Origin: Lichenostomus cassidix | Taxonomy: Eukaryota; Chordata; Aves; Passeriformes; Meliphagidae | Assembly: GCA_008360975.2 (NCBI GenBank) | Contig: CM039198.1 | Span: 11,242,547 to 11,306,546 of the forward strand | Length of the DNA: 64,000 nucleotides | Direction of reading: 5' to 3' | Part shown: positions 26,283 to 32,500 of the stretch, in pieces | Numbering within the stretch: position 1 is the first letter of the stretch | How the letters are laid out: each line of letters begins with the position of its first letter | Translations under genes and position numbers: made by a program | The notes under the pieces: generated by a model | The model's database searches: none | Told to the model about the DNA's origin: nothing | The model's input: only the letters and a program-made list of their open reading frames with translations

Positions 26283-26821
26283 CGGGCTCCGCCGCCGCCC
26301 CGGAGAACGGTGAGTCTCAGGATGCTCAGCCTCCGGTCTCCCCCGCGCCCCCCGCCCGCCCTGACCGTGGTTCCCCCGCAGGCGGCTTCGAGGCGCGGCC
26401 CTCGGTGCGAGGGCTGCAGTGTCGCAGCCTCAGTATCCGGATGGCCCCCGCTGGACCCCCGGGGCAGGGGGAGCCGGGCCACCTCCGCCCCCCCCGACGC
26501 CTCCGCCGCGCCGCCAGCGCCGAGGGGACCCCGCGCCGGCCGCTCCCGGGCCCCGGTAGCCCCAGGGCCGCGGTGCCGCAGGGGGACGCTGGTGTCACCC
26601 TGGGTCGCTTCCCCTCCGGCCCCTCGGCCCTGGGGAGGTCACGGAGCTCGGCCAGCCTCCCCCCCAGGCCCGAGGGGGGGCTGCGCAGATCTGCCTCGCT
26701 GGGCAGGGGCGCGGGGGTACCCCTCCTGACTGCCCGTGGTCCCCCTGGGGCCACCCTGCAGCGAGGCCGGCAGCCCCTCGGGCCCCTGCGACCCCCGGCC
26801 GTGCCCGAGTCCAGCTTCTGA
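13699..26821 (+). CDS. USP43: USP43, ubiquitin carboxyl-terminal hydrolase 43 (15 coding exons)
   Basis: A cysteine protease of the USP (C19) family that cleaves ubiquitin from substrates. Exons: 13699-14223, 16837-16977, 20190-20290, 21596-21688, 21900-22035, 22108-22231, 22590-22752, 22858-22969, 23709-23812, 24192-24269, 24345-24474, 24651-24999, 25625-25765, 26181-26309, 26382-26821. They total 2,766 nt, joining in frame to 921 residues plus stop. Residues 1-95 are Arg/Gly-rich. The Cys box NHGNTCFMNAVVQC has catalytic Cys117. CPHC pairs at 261-264 and 578-581 look like the Zn ribbon. QGGHYT carries His683, and YSYDDS carries the probable Asp700, 17 residues later as in other USPs. The protein ends PESSF, as I remember for human USP43. 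The tail after the catalytic domain is about 200 residues shorter than in human (about 1,120 residues, from memory). The start at 13,699 is chosen because it has context GCGGCCATGA and gives a basic N-terminus like the mammalian one; the frame is open further upstream, so a longer form is not excluded. Confidence 0.95.
16837..16977 (+). CDS. USP43: USP43 exon 2 (residues 176-222)
   Basis: Acceptor TTTTGCAG|AAC. It encodes the conserved block SSQFRGNAQHDALEFLLWLL. Donor CAG|GTGGGT. 141 nt, phase 0 at both ends. Confidence 0.95.
17527..17726 (+). repeat. 40-bp minisatellite, 5 units, USP43 intron 2
   Basis: Units begin with CAGCAGTGTGCTGTCCC-like sequence at 17,527, 17,567, 17,607, 17,647 and 17,687, an exact 40-bp period. 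Each carries a CTTTGGGGGTGA-type core. Copies differ at several positions. Confidence 0.9.
19438..19560. repeat. ACACGGAC/ACACAGAC simple repeat, USP43 intron 2
   Basis: About 120 bp of imperfect CACACGGACA and CACACAGACT units. No coding role is visible. Confidence 0.8.
20190..20290 (+). CDS. USP43: USP43 exon 3 (residues 223-256)
   Basis: Acceptor CCCTACAG|CCT. It starts with a Ser/Pro-rich, poorly conserved part and ends in the conserved GQSFVQSHFQAQYR. Donor CAG|GTGAGT, phase 2 (Arg split AG|G). Confidence 0.92.
20449..20584 (+). mobile_element. CR1 LINE 3' fragment, + orientation, USP43 intron 3
   Basis: Contains GTGTCCAAGGCCAGGTTGGA, GAGCAACCTGGTCCAGTGG, the TGCCCATGGCAG block and AACCCAAACC. 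The 5' half of the usual 3' UTR fragment is missing, and the copy is more diverged than the one at 4.3 kb. Confidence 0.85.
21596..21688 (+). CDS. USP43: USP43 exon 4 (residues 256-287)
   Basis: Acceptor TTTCCCAG|GTCC. It encodes LTCPHCLKQSNTFDPFLCIS with the first CPHC pair. Donor CGAG|GTGAGC, phase 2. Confidence 0.95.
21900..22035 (+). CDS. USP43: USP43 exon 5 (residues 287-332)
   Basis: Acceptor GTCCCCAG|GGCT. It encodes ALNVTLVLQCERWRFVRVGL and the following helix. Donor GAGCAG|GTAACG, phase 0. Confidence 0.93.
22108..22231 (+). CDS. USP43: USP43 exon 6 (residues 333-374)
   Basis: Acceptor CCCACAG|GTGATC, only 72 nt after the preceding donor. It encodes VILAEVSPQGFLRSL and ends in a short Pro/Arg stretch. 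Donor GCAG|GTACTG, phase 1. Confidence 0.92.
22590..22752 (+). CDS. USP43: USP43 exon 7 (residues 374-428)
   Basis: Acceptor CCCTGCAG|GG. The first half is a variable Pro/Ser linker and the second half holds the conserved GRILLLLCNTVGTG. Donor CCAG|GTACCT, phase 2. Confidence 0.9.
22858..22969 (+). CDS. USP43: USP43 exon 8 (residues 428-465)
   Basis: Acceptor TGTCCCCAG|GTTT. It encodes RFGPPLVLREERGVSWEQLQ. Donor GCACAG|GTGAGC, phase 0. Confidence 0.92.
23040..23380 (+). repeat. GGTGGCCATGG/GTGTCACC-type minisatellite, USP43 intron 8
   Basis: Imperfect repeats of about 20 to 30 bp around GTGGGTGGCCATGGT and GTGTCACCATGGG. A related block lies at 23,880-24,090 in intron 9, so exon 9 is flanked by the same repeat family. 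Confidence 0.7.
23709..23812 (+). CDS. USP43: USP43 exon 9 (residues 466-500)
   Basis: Acceptor CCCTCACAG|GGCA. It encodes GALFRIRLAGG and CTYLSPQDPRPLCHPAIDR, matching the ubiquitin-hydrolase insert of USP43. Donor ACAG|GTGAGG, phase 2. Confidence 0.92.
23880..24090 (+). repeat. GTGGCCA/GTGTCACC minisatellite, USP43 intron 9
   Basis: Units of about 20 to 30 bp with GGGTGGCCAA and TGTCACCA cores, related to the block in intron 8. Confidence 0.65.
24192..24269 (+). CDS. USP43: USP43 exon 10 (residues 500-526)
   Basis: Acceptor TCCCTCAG|GGCT. It encodes GGPPHVKLTAEWDMSTKER. Donor AGCG|GTGAGT, phase 2. Confidence 0.93.
24345..24474 (+). CDS. USP43: USP43 exon 11 (residues 526-569)
   Basis: Acceptor CCCCCCAG|GCTG. 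It encodes LFGSIQEEVVQDAE and HSCTLDECFQLYTKEEQ. Donor GCAG|GTAGGG, phase 0. Confidence 0.95.
24651..24999 (+). CDS. USP43: USP43 exon 12 (residues 570-686), His box
   Basis: Acceptor TGTCCCCAG|CTG. It carries the second CPHC pair (578-581), LPDILIIHLKRF, the DLYAVCNHHG block and QGGHYT with catalytic His683 (24,990-24,992). Donor ACCG|GTGAGC, phase 1. Confidence 0.96.
25140..25400 (+). repeat. GGGGGCACTGCA/GGTTTGGGGG repeat, USP43 intron 12
   Basis: Diffuse tandem similarity with recurring TTTGGGGGCACTGCA and GGCATGGCAGAGG phrases. Unit length varies from about 30 to 60 bp. Confidence 0.55.
25625..25765 (+). CDS. USP43: USP43 exon 13 (residues 686-733), catalytic Asp
   Basis: Acceptor GCCCCCAG|CATT. 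It encodes LDGRWYSYDDSRV with probable catalytic Asp700, then TRSAYILFYQRR, the normal end of the USP catalytic domain. Donor ACGG|GTGAGC, phase 1. Confidence 0.95.
25855..26050. repeat. CA/TG-rich stretch with GTGTGCACACAC motifs, USP43 intron 13
   Basis: Repeated CACACACC, TGTGCACACACG and CATGTGTGTGCACAC phrases, several of them self-complementary around TGCACA. No gene is seen within it. Confidence 0.6.
26181..26309 (+). CDS. USP43: USP43 exon 14 (residues 733-776)
   Basis: Acceptor CCCCGCAG|GCTC. It encodes GHWLFRLAAS, matching DHWLLRL of the mammalian tail, followed by five GACCCC units giving (Asp-Pro)5 at 26,252-26,281. Donor AACG|GTGAGT, phase 1. Confidence 0.85.
26382..26821 (+). 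CDS. USP43: USP43 exon 15 (residues 776-921), C-terminus
   Basis: Acceptor CCCCGCAG|GCGG. It encodes a basic Ser/Pro/Arg-rich tail with RGLQCRSLSIRMAP (mammalian counterpart RGVKGRSISMKAP) and several RSxS-type motifs, and ends PESSF then TGA at 26,819-26,821. It has only 146 codons; the middle of the mammalian tail has no counterpart. Confidence 0.9.
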
Positions 26822-26879
26822 GCCATGGGGGATGGGGGAGCACCACCTGCGGCCGCTGTACACGGAGCTCTGAACCGAT

Positions 26880-27480
26880 GGGGGAGCTCTCCAACTGGGG
26901 GTGTCCCAGCCCAAGAGTGTCCGAACCAGGGGATCCCAAACTAGGAACATCCTGACCCGGGGACATCCCAATCTGGGGGCTTCCAATCCAGCTGGAGGCA
27001 GTTAGGTACCCCCCGGGTACCTAACCCCGGGTGGGTTATCCCAGTCCTGGGCATCCCCAAGCTGGAGACAGTCAGGTACCCCAAGGCTGAGCCATCCCAA
27101 CCCAGGGGCATCACAAAATTGGGAGATTCCAAATTGGAGGCTCCCAAACTGGGGACATCCAAAAACTGGGACCATCCAAACTCAGGGGCTGCCAAATCCA
27201 GGCATCACACGCTGTGGGTTCCCAATCCAGGGGCTTCTGAGCCAGGGGAAAAACCAAACCAGGGTATCCTGACCCAGAGGCTCCCAAACGGAATCCTGAC
27301 ATGGGGGCTCCCTAATGGGAGCACCCTGACCCAGGGCATCCCAGATCCTGATCCAGAAGCATTCCAAGCTGGGACCATCCCTAGGTGGGGGTTTCAGACC
27401 TGGGCTCATCCCAAACTGGGGTCATCCCGAAGTGGTGGCTCTGAATCCAGGGGTACCTGAACATGGGGCCATCCCAAACA
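26880..27480 (+). repeat. Degenerate CATCCCAAACTGGGG minisatellite in the USP43 3' UTR
   Basis: Dozens of imperfect copies of a unit of about 15 to 25 bp, with CCAAACTGGGG, CCCAACCCAGGGGCATC and similar. Many units are partly self-complementary (CCCA..TGGGG), so the RNA could form serial short hairpins. Confidence 0.75.
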
Positions 27481-27678
27481 GGGAAGGTGGGTTCAGGGTC
27501 CCCAGCTCTGCAGCACCAGAGTATTTATTGTACCAGGAGAGTTTTATTCAGAGACGCTTTTTGTTTTCTAAAAGGCGACTATTTGGGGGTGGGGGGTCCC
27601 CCACACCTCGGTCTATGCAATCCCCGATTCCTGCAGCCAGCTTTTGTACGGGGCTCTGCCCCACCGCCGGCGGTTTCT

Positions 27679-27684
27679 ATTAAA
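27679..27684 (+). terminator. USP43: USP43 polyadenylation signal ATTAAA
   Basis: ATTAAA, the commonest variant hexamer, lies 858 nt after the stop codon. A GT-rich patch (AGTGTCCGTCC) follows at about 27,702. No AATAAA occurs between the stop and this point. Confidence 0.7.
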
Positions 27685-27700
27685 GACACGTGAAACAAGC

Positions 27701-28614
27701 CCAGTGTCCGTCCCAGGGGACGTGTCCAAGGGGAAAGGGGCTCTGTGTCCCATGGGGGTGGTGTTGGCACTCTGGAGTGGGATCAGCCTGGGGTCTGGGG
27801 TCAGTCATGGATGGATCCTGCCCTGGGTGGTGGCTGTGCCTGGGGGGCCTCTGGAAGCAGGGTGGCAGCACCAGGAGTGCCAGAATCCTGGAGCTGAGCC
27901 CACCAAGGCACAAGTGGGATGTCTGGAGAAAGTTGATGCAGCCACAGCGAGGGATGGAGGTGGAGGAGGCAGGATCAGGGTGGAGATGGACACGAGGGTG
28001 GAGGCAGAAAGGGTGGCTGGTAGGCACGGAGGTGGGATTGGGGTAGAGACAGATGTGTGTGGAGGAGGTGGGATTGGGGTGGAAGCGGAGAAGATGACGG
28101 TGGAAGTGGAGGAGGTAGAGGTGATGGAGGTGGAGATGGAAGCAGAGATGGAAGTGGTGGAGGTGGAAACAGCATTAGGTCAAGGCAGAGGAGGAGGAAC
28201 GTGGAGGAGACTGTCCCTTGCTGGAGGCTGCTCCAGGCTGAGGCCCTTGCTGCACCACTGCTGCTGCCATGGGTGTGGCCCTGCTATGCGGCAGGGGACA
28301 GATGTGGGTTTGTCACTCATGTTGTCACCCAGGCACTGCCCTGGGCATGGCAGTTTCCCTGGGGCATGGGTGCTGGCAGTGACAAGGACAGAACTCCCCC
28401 CACTGCTCTGCACCCCACAACTGCAGCTGGGAGAGGGTGGGAGCCCCAGTGTGAATGACCCTCCAAGCCTGACGCTGCCCCATCCCATGTCACCAGACCC
28501 ATGACAGCCCACATAAAACACCAAACCATCATTTTATCCCCCAAACCCTCTTCATCCCCGAGTCCTCCCCCCAAGGCTGGGGCAGGAAGCAAAGGCCGGC
28601 ACTGCCGGGCAGTT
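27701..28614. other. Convergent intergenic spacer between USP43 and ARHGAP44
   Basis: About 0.9 kb between the two inferred cleavage sites. It contains a purine-rich GGTGGAGATGGA-type repeat at 27,950-28,170 and no recognisable gene. The 286-codon frame at 27,644-28,504 (+) is largely a translation of that repeat. Confidence 0.65.
27950..28170 (+). repeat. GGAGGTGGA/GATGGA purine-rich repeat
   Basis: Imperfect tandem GGAGGTGG, GTGGAGGTGG and GGTGGAGATGGAAGC units, nearly all purine plus T. It sits in the spacer between the two gene ends. Confidence 0.75.
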
Positions 28615-28634
28615 CTCAGCGAGTGGCACACGGA

Positions 28635-28649
28635 TTTATTGGATTTATT
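28635..28649 (-). terminator. ARHGAP44: Two ARHGAP44 polyadenylation signals AATAAA
   Basis: TTTATT at 28,635-28,640 and 28,644-28,649 read as AATAAA on the gene strand, 9 bp apart. They lie about 740 nt after the stop codon. Confidence 0.65.
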
Positions 28650-28798
28650 GATTGCTTTGGGGTGCTGGTGCCCCCCGGTGCCCACCTGGGGCGGGGAGCA
28701 CGGCGCGAGCGGGGCGGGGGCGAAGCGCTGCCATTTCCATCCTCCCTCTCGCACCGGCCGAGCGGGAATGGCTCCAAATAAAACAAATCTCTCTATAG

Positions 28799-28872
28799 TT
28801 TTTCTCTCTCTCTCTCTCTCTCTACAAATATATAATATATATATATCTCTGCCGATATATATATATATAGAT
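28799..28872. repeat. (CT)n and (TA)n microsatellites in the ARHGAP44 3' UTR
   Basis: About 12 CT units, then TATATAATATATATATAT and a second GATATATATATATATAG run. In the transcript these become AG- and UA-rich stretches; UA runs can act as sites for RNA-binding proteins, which is not shown here. Confidence 0.9.
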
Positions 28873-29381
28873 CTTCTCTCTCTGGAAAGGGTAAAAGGTT
28901 AATTTGTCTGTGCATGCACGACCAAAGCCACCAACCCCTGGGGACAGCGGGTGCTGAGGGACGTGCACCTCCCCCGCCAGCACCCCAGGAGTCGGGGAGC
29001 ACATCCTGTATCCCCAGGTTATTGCTGGTCAGGTCCCATCCTGCTCCCAAAAAAGCAGAGGGGGAAGAAGCCGAAGAAAGGAAATCCCACTGCAAAGCGC
29101 CGGTGAGCTCCTTGTCACCTGGCCAGCACCCAGTGGCACCCGCCTCGGGGCACGGAGGATGTGGTGGTATCACCCCAGGGTGGTGGGTGCTGCGGGGCGG
29201 GGGGTGCAGGCACCCGGTTCAAAGGCAAAGTCTGGATAAGGCGAACAAAAATGAACTAAAGAACGGCGGCCGCTCCCAAACCGGGCGCTTTGCCACCCAA
29301 AACTGGCCCGTGGCCCTCGGTGCCGGTGGCCGGAGCTGGCCCCAGGGTGCCGCACGGATGAGCTTGGGGACAGGGACACTG

Positions 29382-29530
29382 TCATAGGGCTGTGCTCTCC
29401 GATTCCTCCTCCTCCTCCTGCCGCGGGGTCAGGCTCGGCCCCGAGAGTCTCTGCGCTGCCTCGGGCGGCTCCCGGCACAGGGCGGCATCCGGGGACACGT
29501 GGAGGGAGGGGACCTCAAAACGGAGCAGAC
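29382..29530 (-). CDS. ARHGAP44: ARHGAP44 exon 21 (residues 730-778), PDZ ligand
   Basis: Acceptor TCCCGCAG|GTCT. It encodes LLRFEVPSLHV (mammalian DLVHFDIPSIHI) and ends RQEEEEESESTAL, then TGA at 29,384-29,382. The last residues fit a class I PDZ-binding motif (T-A-L). Confidence 0.96.
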
Positions 29531-32500
29531 CTGCGGGAGGGCAGAGCGATGGGGACACCCACCAGGGCTGGCACCGTGTTCGTGCCACCGCCAGGGGTGT
29601 GACCACCCCCTCTGCTCTGTGCCACCCCACCCGAACCAGGGCTGTGACACCAGCTGTCCCTACACGCTGCCTGAGTCCCACGAAGCTCTGTCCCATGGGG
29701 TGCGGGTGACACTGCTGTCCCCTCTCCCAAGGGACCCGCAGGGTGAGGCTGCGTGTGTGAAGTGACAGAAGGTGATCACAGCCACAGGCAGGCGGTGTCA
29801 CTGTGTCCCCTGCTGAGAACAGAGCAACCCCCCAAGATAGAAAAAGCACCTCTGCCACACTTGCCCAGCTCAGGGACATTGAACAGTGACATTGCTCGTG
29901 GATGTCGCTTAGGGATGTTGAACAGGGATCTTTTTCTCCCACAGTGGGACAGGGGAGCACCTGGGCCAAGGGTGATGCTAGGGTGTGATGTCAGGGCTGC
30001 ATCCATGCCAGGGTGCCATGCCAGGGTGCCATGCCAGGCCCACAGCAATGCATTCTCAGAGCCACACCGATGCCAGTGCCACCCAAAAGCAGGTGGCAGC
30101 CCCCTGAGGACACTGTGCCTGGCCCCACAGGGTGCCTGGGGCTAACTGCCACCCACACAGTCCCATCCCTCGCAGGCAGGACAGGCACACAGGGGACAGA
30201 GCCGTCTGCCCTGCTGGACCCATGGGAGGGACACTGGGACACTGCCCCAGGCTCTGTGTCCCCCGGTGTCCCCAGTGCCACCTGGCACTTCCAAAGCATC
30301 CCCCTGGCCATCCCCCTCCAGCAGCATAGGGACCCTGAGGGGACACAGCACCAACAAAGCCCAGGGCCAGGGAGGGCAGAGCAGCAGGGACAGCAGCACA
30401 GCTCTTGGGGCTTCCTAGAGATGTCACATTCCTGGTGACACTGCAACCTTCCAAGGGACATAGCCAACTTCCCGACTGCGTTGTCATTTTCCTGGGCTCA
30501 TCACCCCCGTCCTGGGGACAGTTCCACTTTTCCAGGGGCATCTCTACCTTCCTGACTACCTGGCCACCCTCAGGGGGATGTTGGCACCCTTCTGGGCCAG
30601 CAACACCTCGCTGGGGCCAGTTCCGTCTTGCCTGGGATAATGCTGCTCTCCTGGGGACATCACCACTTTCCCAAGGACATTGCCATTTCCTAGAATGCAT
30701 TGTCACCTACCCGGGGACATCACCAACTTCCGAGGGACAGTTCTGCTTTTCCGGGGACATTGTCACCTTCCTGGAGAACACTGCCACCTTTCGGGGCAGT
30801 TTTGCCTTTCAAGGGACAGTTCCACCTTTCCGGGGAGGGTGCCACCGTACCGGGGACATCACCACTTTCCGGGGCACAGTCCTGCCTTCCCAGGGCCATT
30901 GTCGCCCTCCTGGCGACCCTCCCGAGAGCCCCCTCCCGCCGGCCCGGTGCCGGGGTTACCTGTGAGCGCGCCGTCCCCGGGGCCCGCGGTGTCCAGGCGG
31001 GACGGCTCCGGGGGCTGGGGGGGCGTGGGGGCGGCCGGGGGCGGCTGCGGCGGGGGGGGCAGCGCGGGGCGCGGCCGCGATTTGGGGGCTGCCCGGGCCC
31101 GAGGGGCGGCGGCGGCGGGGGACGGCAGCAGCGGGGGCGGCGGGGGCTGCCCGGGGGAGGATCCGGGGGGGACTCCGGGGGGGCCGTACGGGGACGGGGT
31201 GCTGGGGGGCGTCGGGGACAGGCTGGCCGGGGACGGCTGCCCCCCGCCCGCCTCCCCCGCCGCCGCCCGCGGCGCGATGGGCGCCAGCTTCTTGGCCCCT
31301 GCGGGACAGAGACAGCGACAGGGACGGGTCAGGGCCGGGTGGCACCGGCGGGGACACCCCCGCCCCACCCGCCCCGCTCCTACCTTTGCGCAGCGAGTGC
31401 GGGCTCTGCTCGGCCGCGGGGGCGGGCGCGGGGGGTGGCCCCGGGGACAGCTCCGGGGGCTTGAAAGTGCTGGGGCGGGCAAGGGGGACAGAACGGGGAC
31501 AGGAGAGGGAGGAGAGAAAAGGGAAAGGGAAAAAAAGGGAGAAAAAGAAATGGATGGAAAAGGGAAAAAAGAAAATACCCGCAAAATATGGAAAAGGAAA
31601 AAGGGGAAAGGGAAAGTAAAGAAAAACCCCACAAAATAAGGAGAAAGGAAGGTGAAAGGTGAAAGGTGAAAGGTGAAAGGGGGAGGGGGAGGGGGAGGAG
31701 GGAGGGGGAGGGAGGGAGGGGGAGGGGAGGGAGGGGAGGGAGGGAGGGAGGGAGGGAGGGAGAGGAGAGGAGAGGAGAGGGAGGGAGAGGGGGAGAGGAG
31801 AGGAGAGGAGAGGAGAGGAGAGGAGAGGGAGAGGAGAGGAGAGGAGAGGAGAGGAGAGGAGAGGAGAGGAGAGGAGAGGAGAGGAGAGGAGAGGAGAGGA
31901 GAGGAGAGGAGAGGAGAGGAAGACATGAAAGAGAAAGGAAAAGGTGAAAGAGAAAGGAAAAGAAAGGAATCAAGCATAAAAAGTCAAAGAATTAAAAATA
32001 AATGTAAAATAAAAATGAAAGCAAATAAAATGAAAATAAATTAAAAATAGAAATAAAACAATGACAATGAAAAGCAAAAATTAAACATTCAAAGAATTAG
32101 AAAGAAAATTAAAAGAAAAAGTAAAAGATAATTAAATAATAAAGGTAAATAACGAAGTAAACTCAAAAATCATGAAAAATAAAATTTTAAAAAATAAAAC
32201 CAAAAATTAAATAAAAGGAAAGTGCAAAAGATGAGTCATAGCAATAAAAAAGAAAATTGGAAATAAACAGCAGAAGAAGAAGAGGGAGAGCAGTGAGCTC
32301 CTTCCTGCACCCAGGGCTCAGCACCCAGTGCCCCCCTCCCGCCACCCCCCCGGGGTTCCGCAGCCCCGCCGCTTGTGTGGCCACCTCCCCCCGGCCCAGA
32401 GTCCCCCCGGCCCGCGGTGACACCCCCACCCCCCGGGTCCCCGCGGTTACCTCGGGGGGCAGAGTCCTGCGGCGAGGGCGGGCGGGCGGCTGCCCCGGGC

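Larger units (their letters stand above)
26822..27700 (+). other. USP43: USP43 3' UTR
   Basis: Runs from the stop to a probable cleavage site about 15-20 nt after ATTAAA. Most of it is a degenerate repeat made of CCCAAACTGGGG and GGGCATCCCA phrases. Confidence 0.7.
28615..29381 (-). other. ARHGAP44: ARHGAP44 3' UTR
   Basis: Extends from the stop codon at 29,382 down to about 28,615, just beyond two AATAAA hexamers on the minus strand. It contains the CT/TA microsatellite at 28.8 kb. A longer, alternatively polyadenylated form cannot be excluded. Confidence 0.65.

Noticed and set aside
31384..31459. Alternative exon 19 acceptor 10 nt downstream (TTTCAAG|CCCC)
   Set aside because: It would shift the frame away from PELSPG and EQSPHSLRK, which match the mammalian protein; the CCCCAG|CACT acceptor keeps it.
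30859..31977. 372-codon frame (-) with long Ser/Leu repeats followed by ARHGAP44-like sequence
   Set aside because: The first part translates the GGAGA array and intron; only its exon 20 segment (30,960-31,298) is real, and exon 19 is read in another frame.
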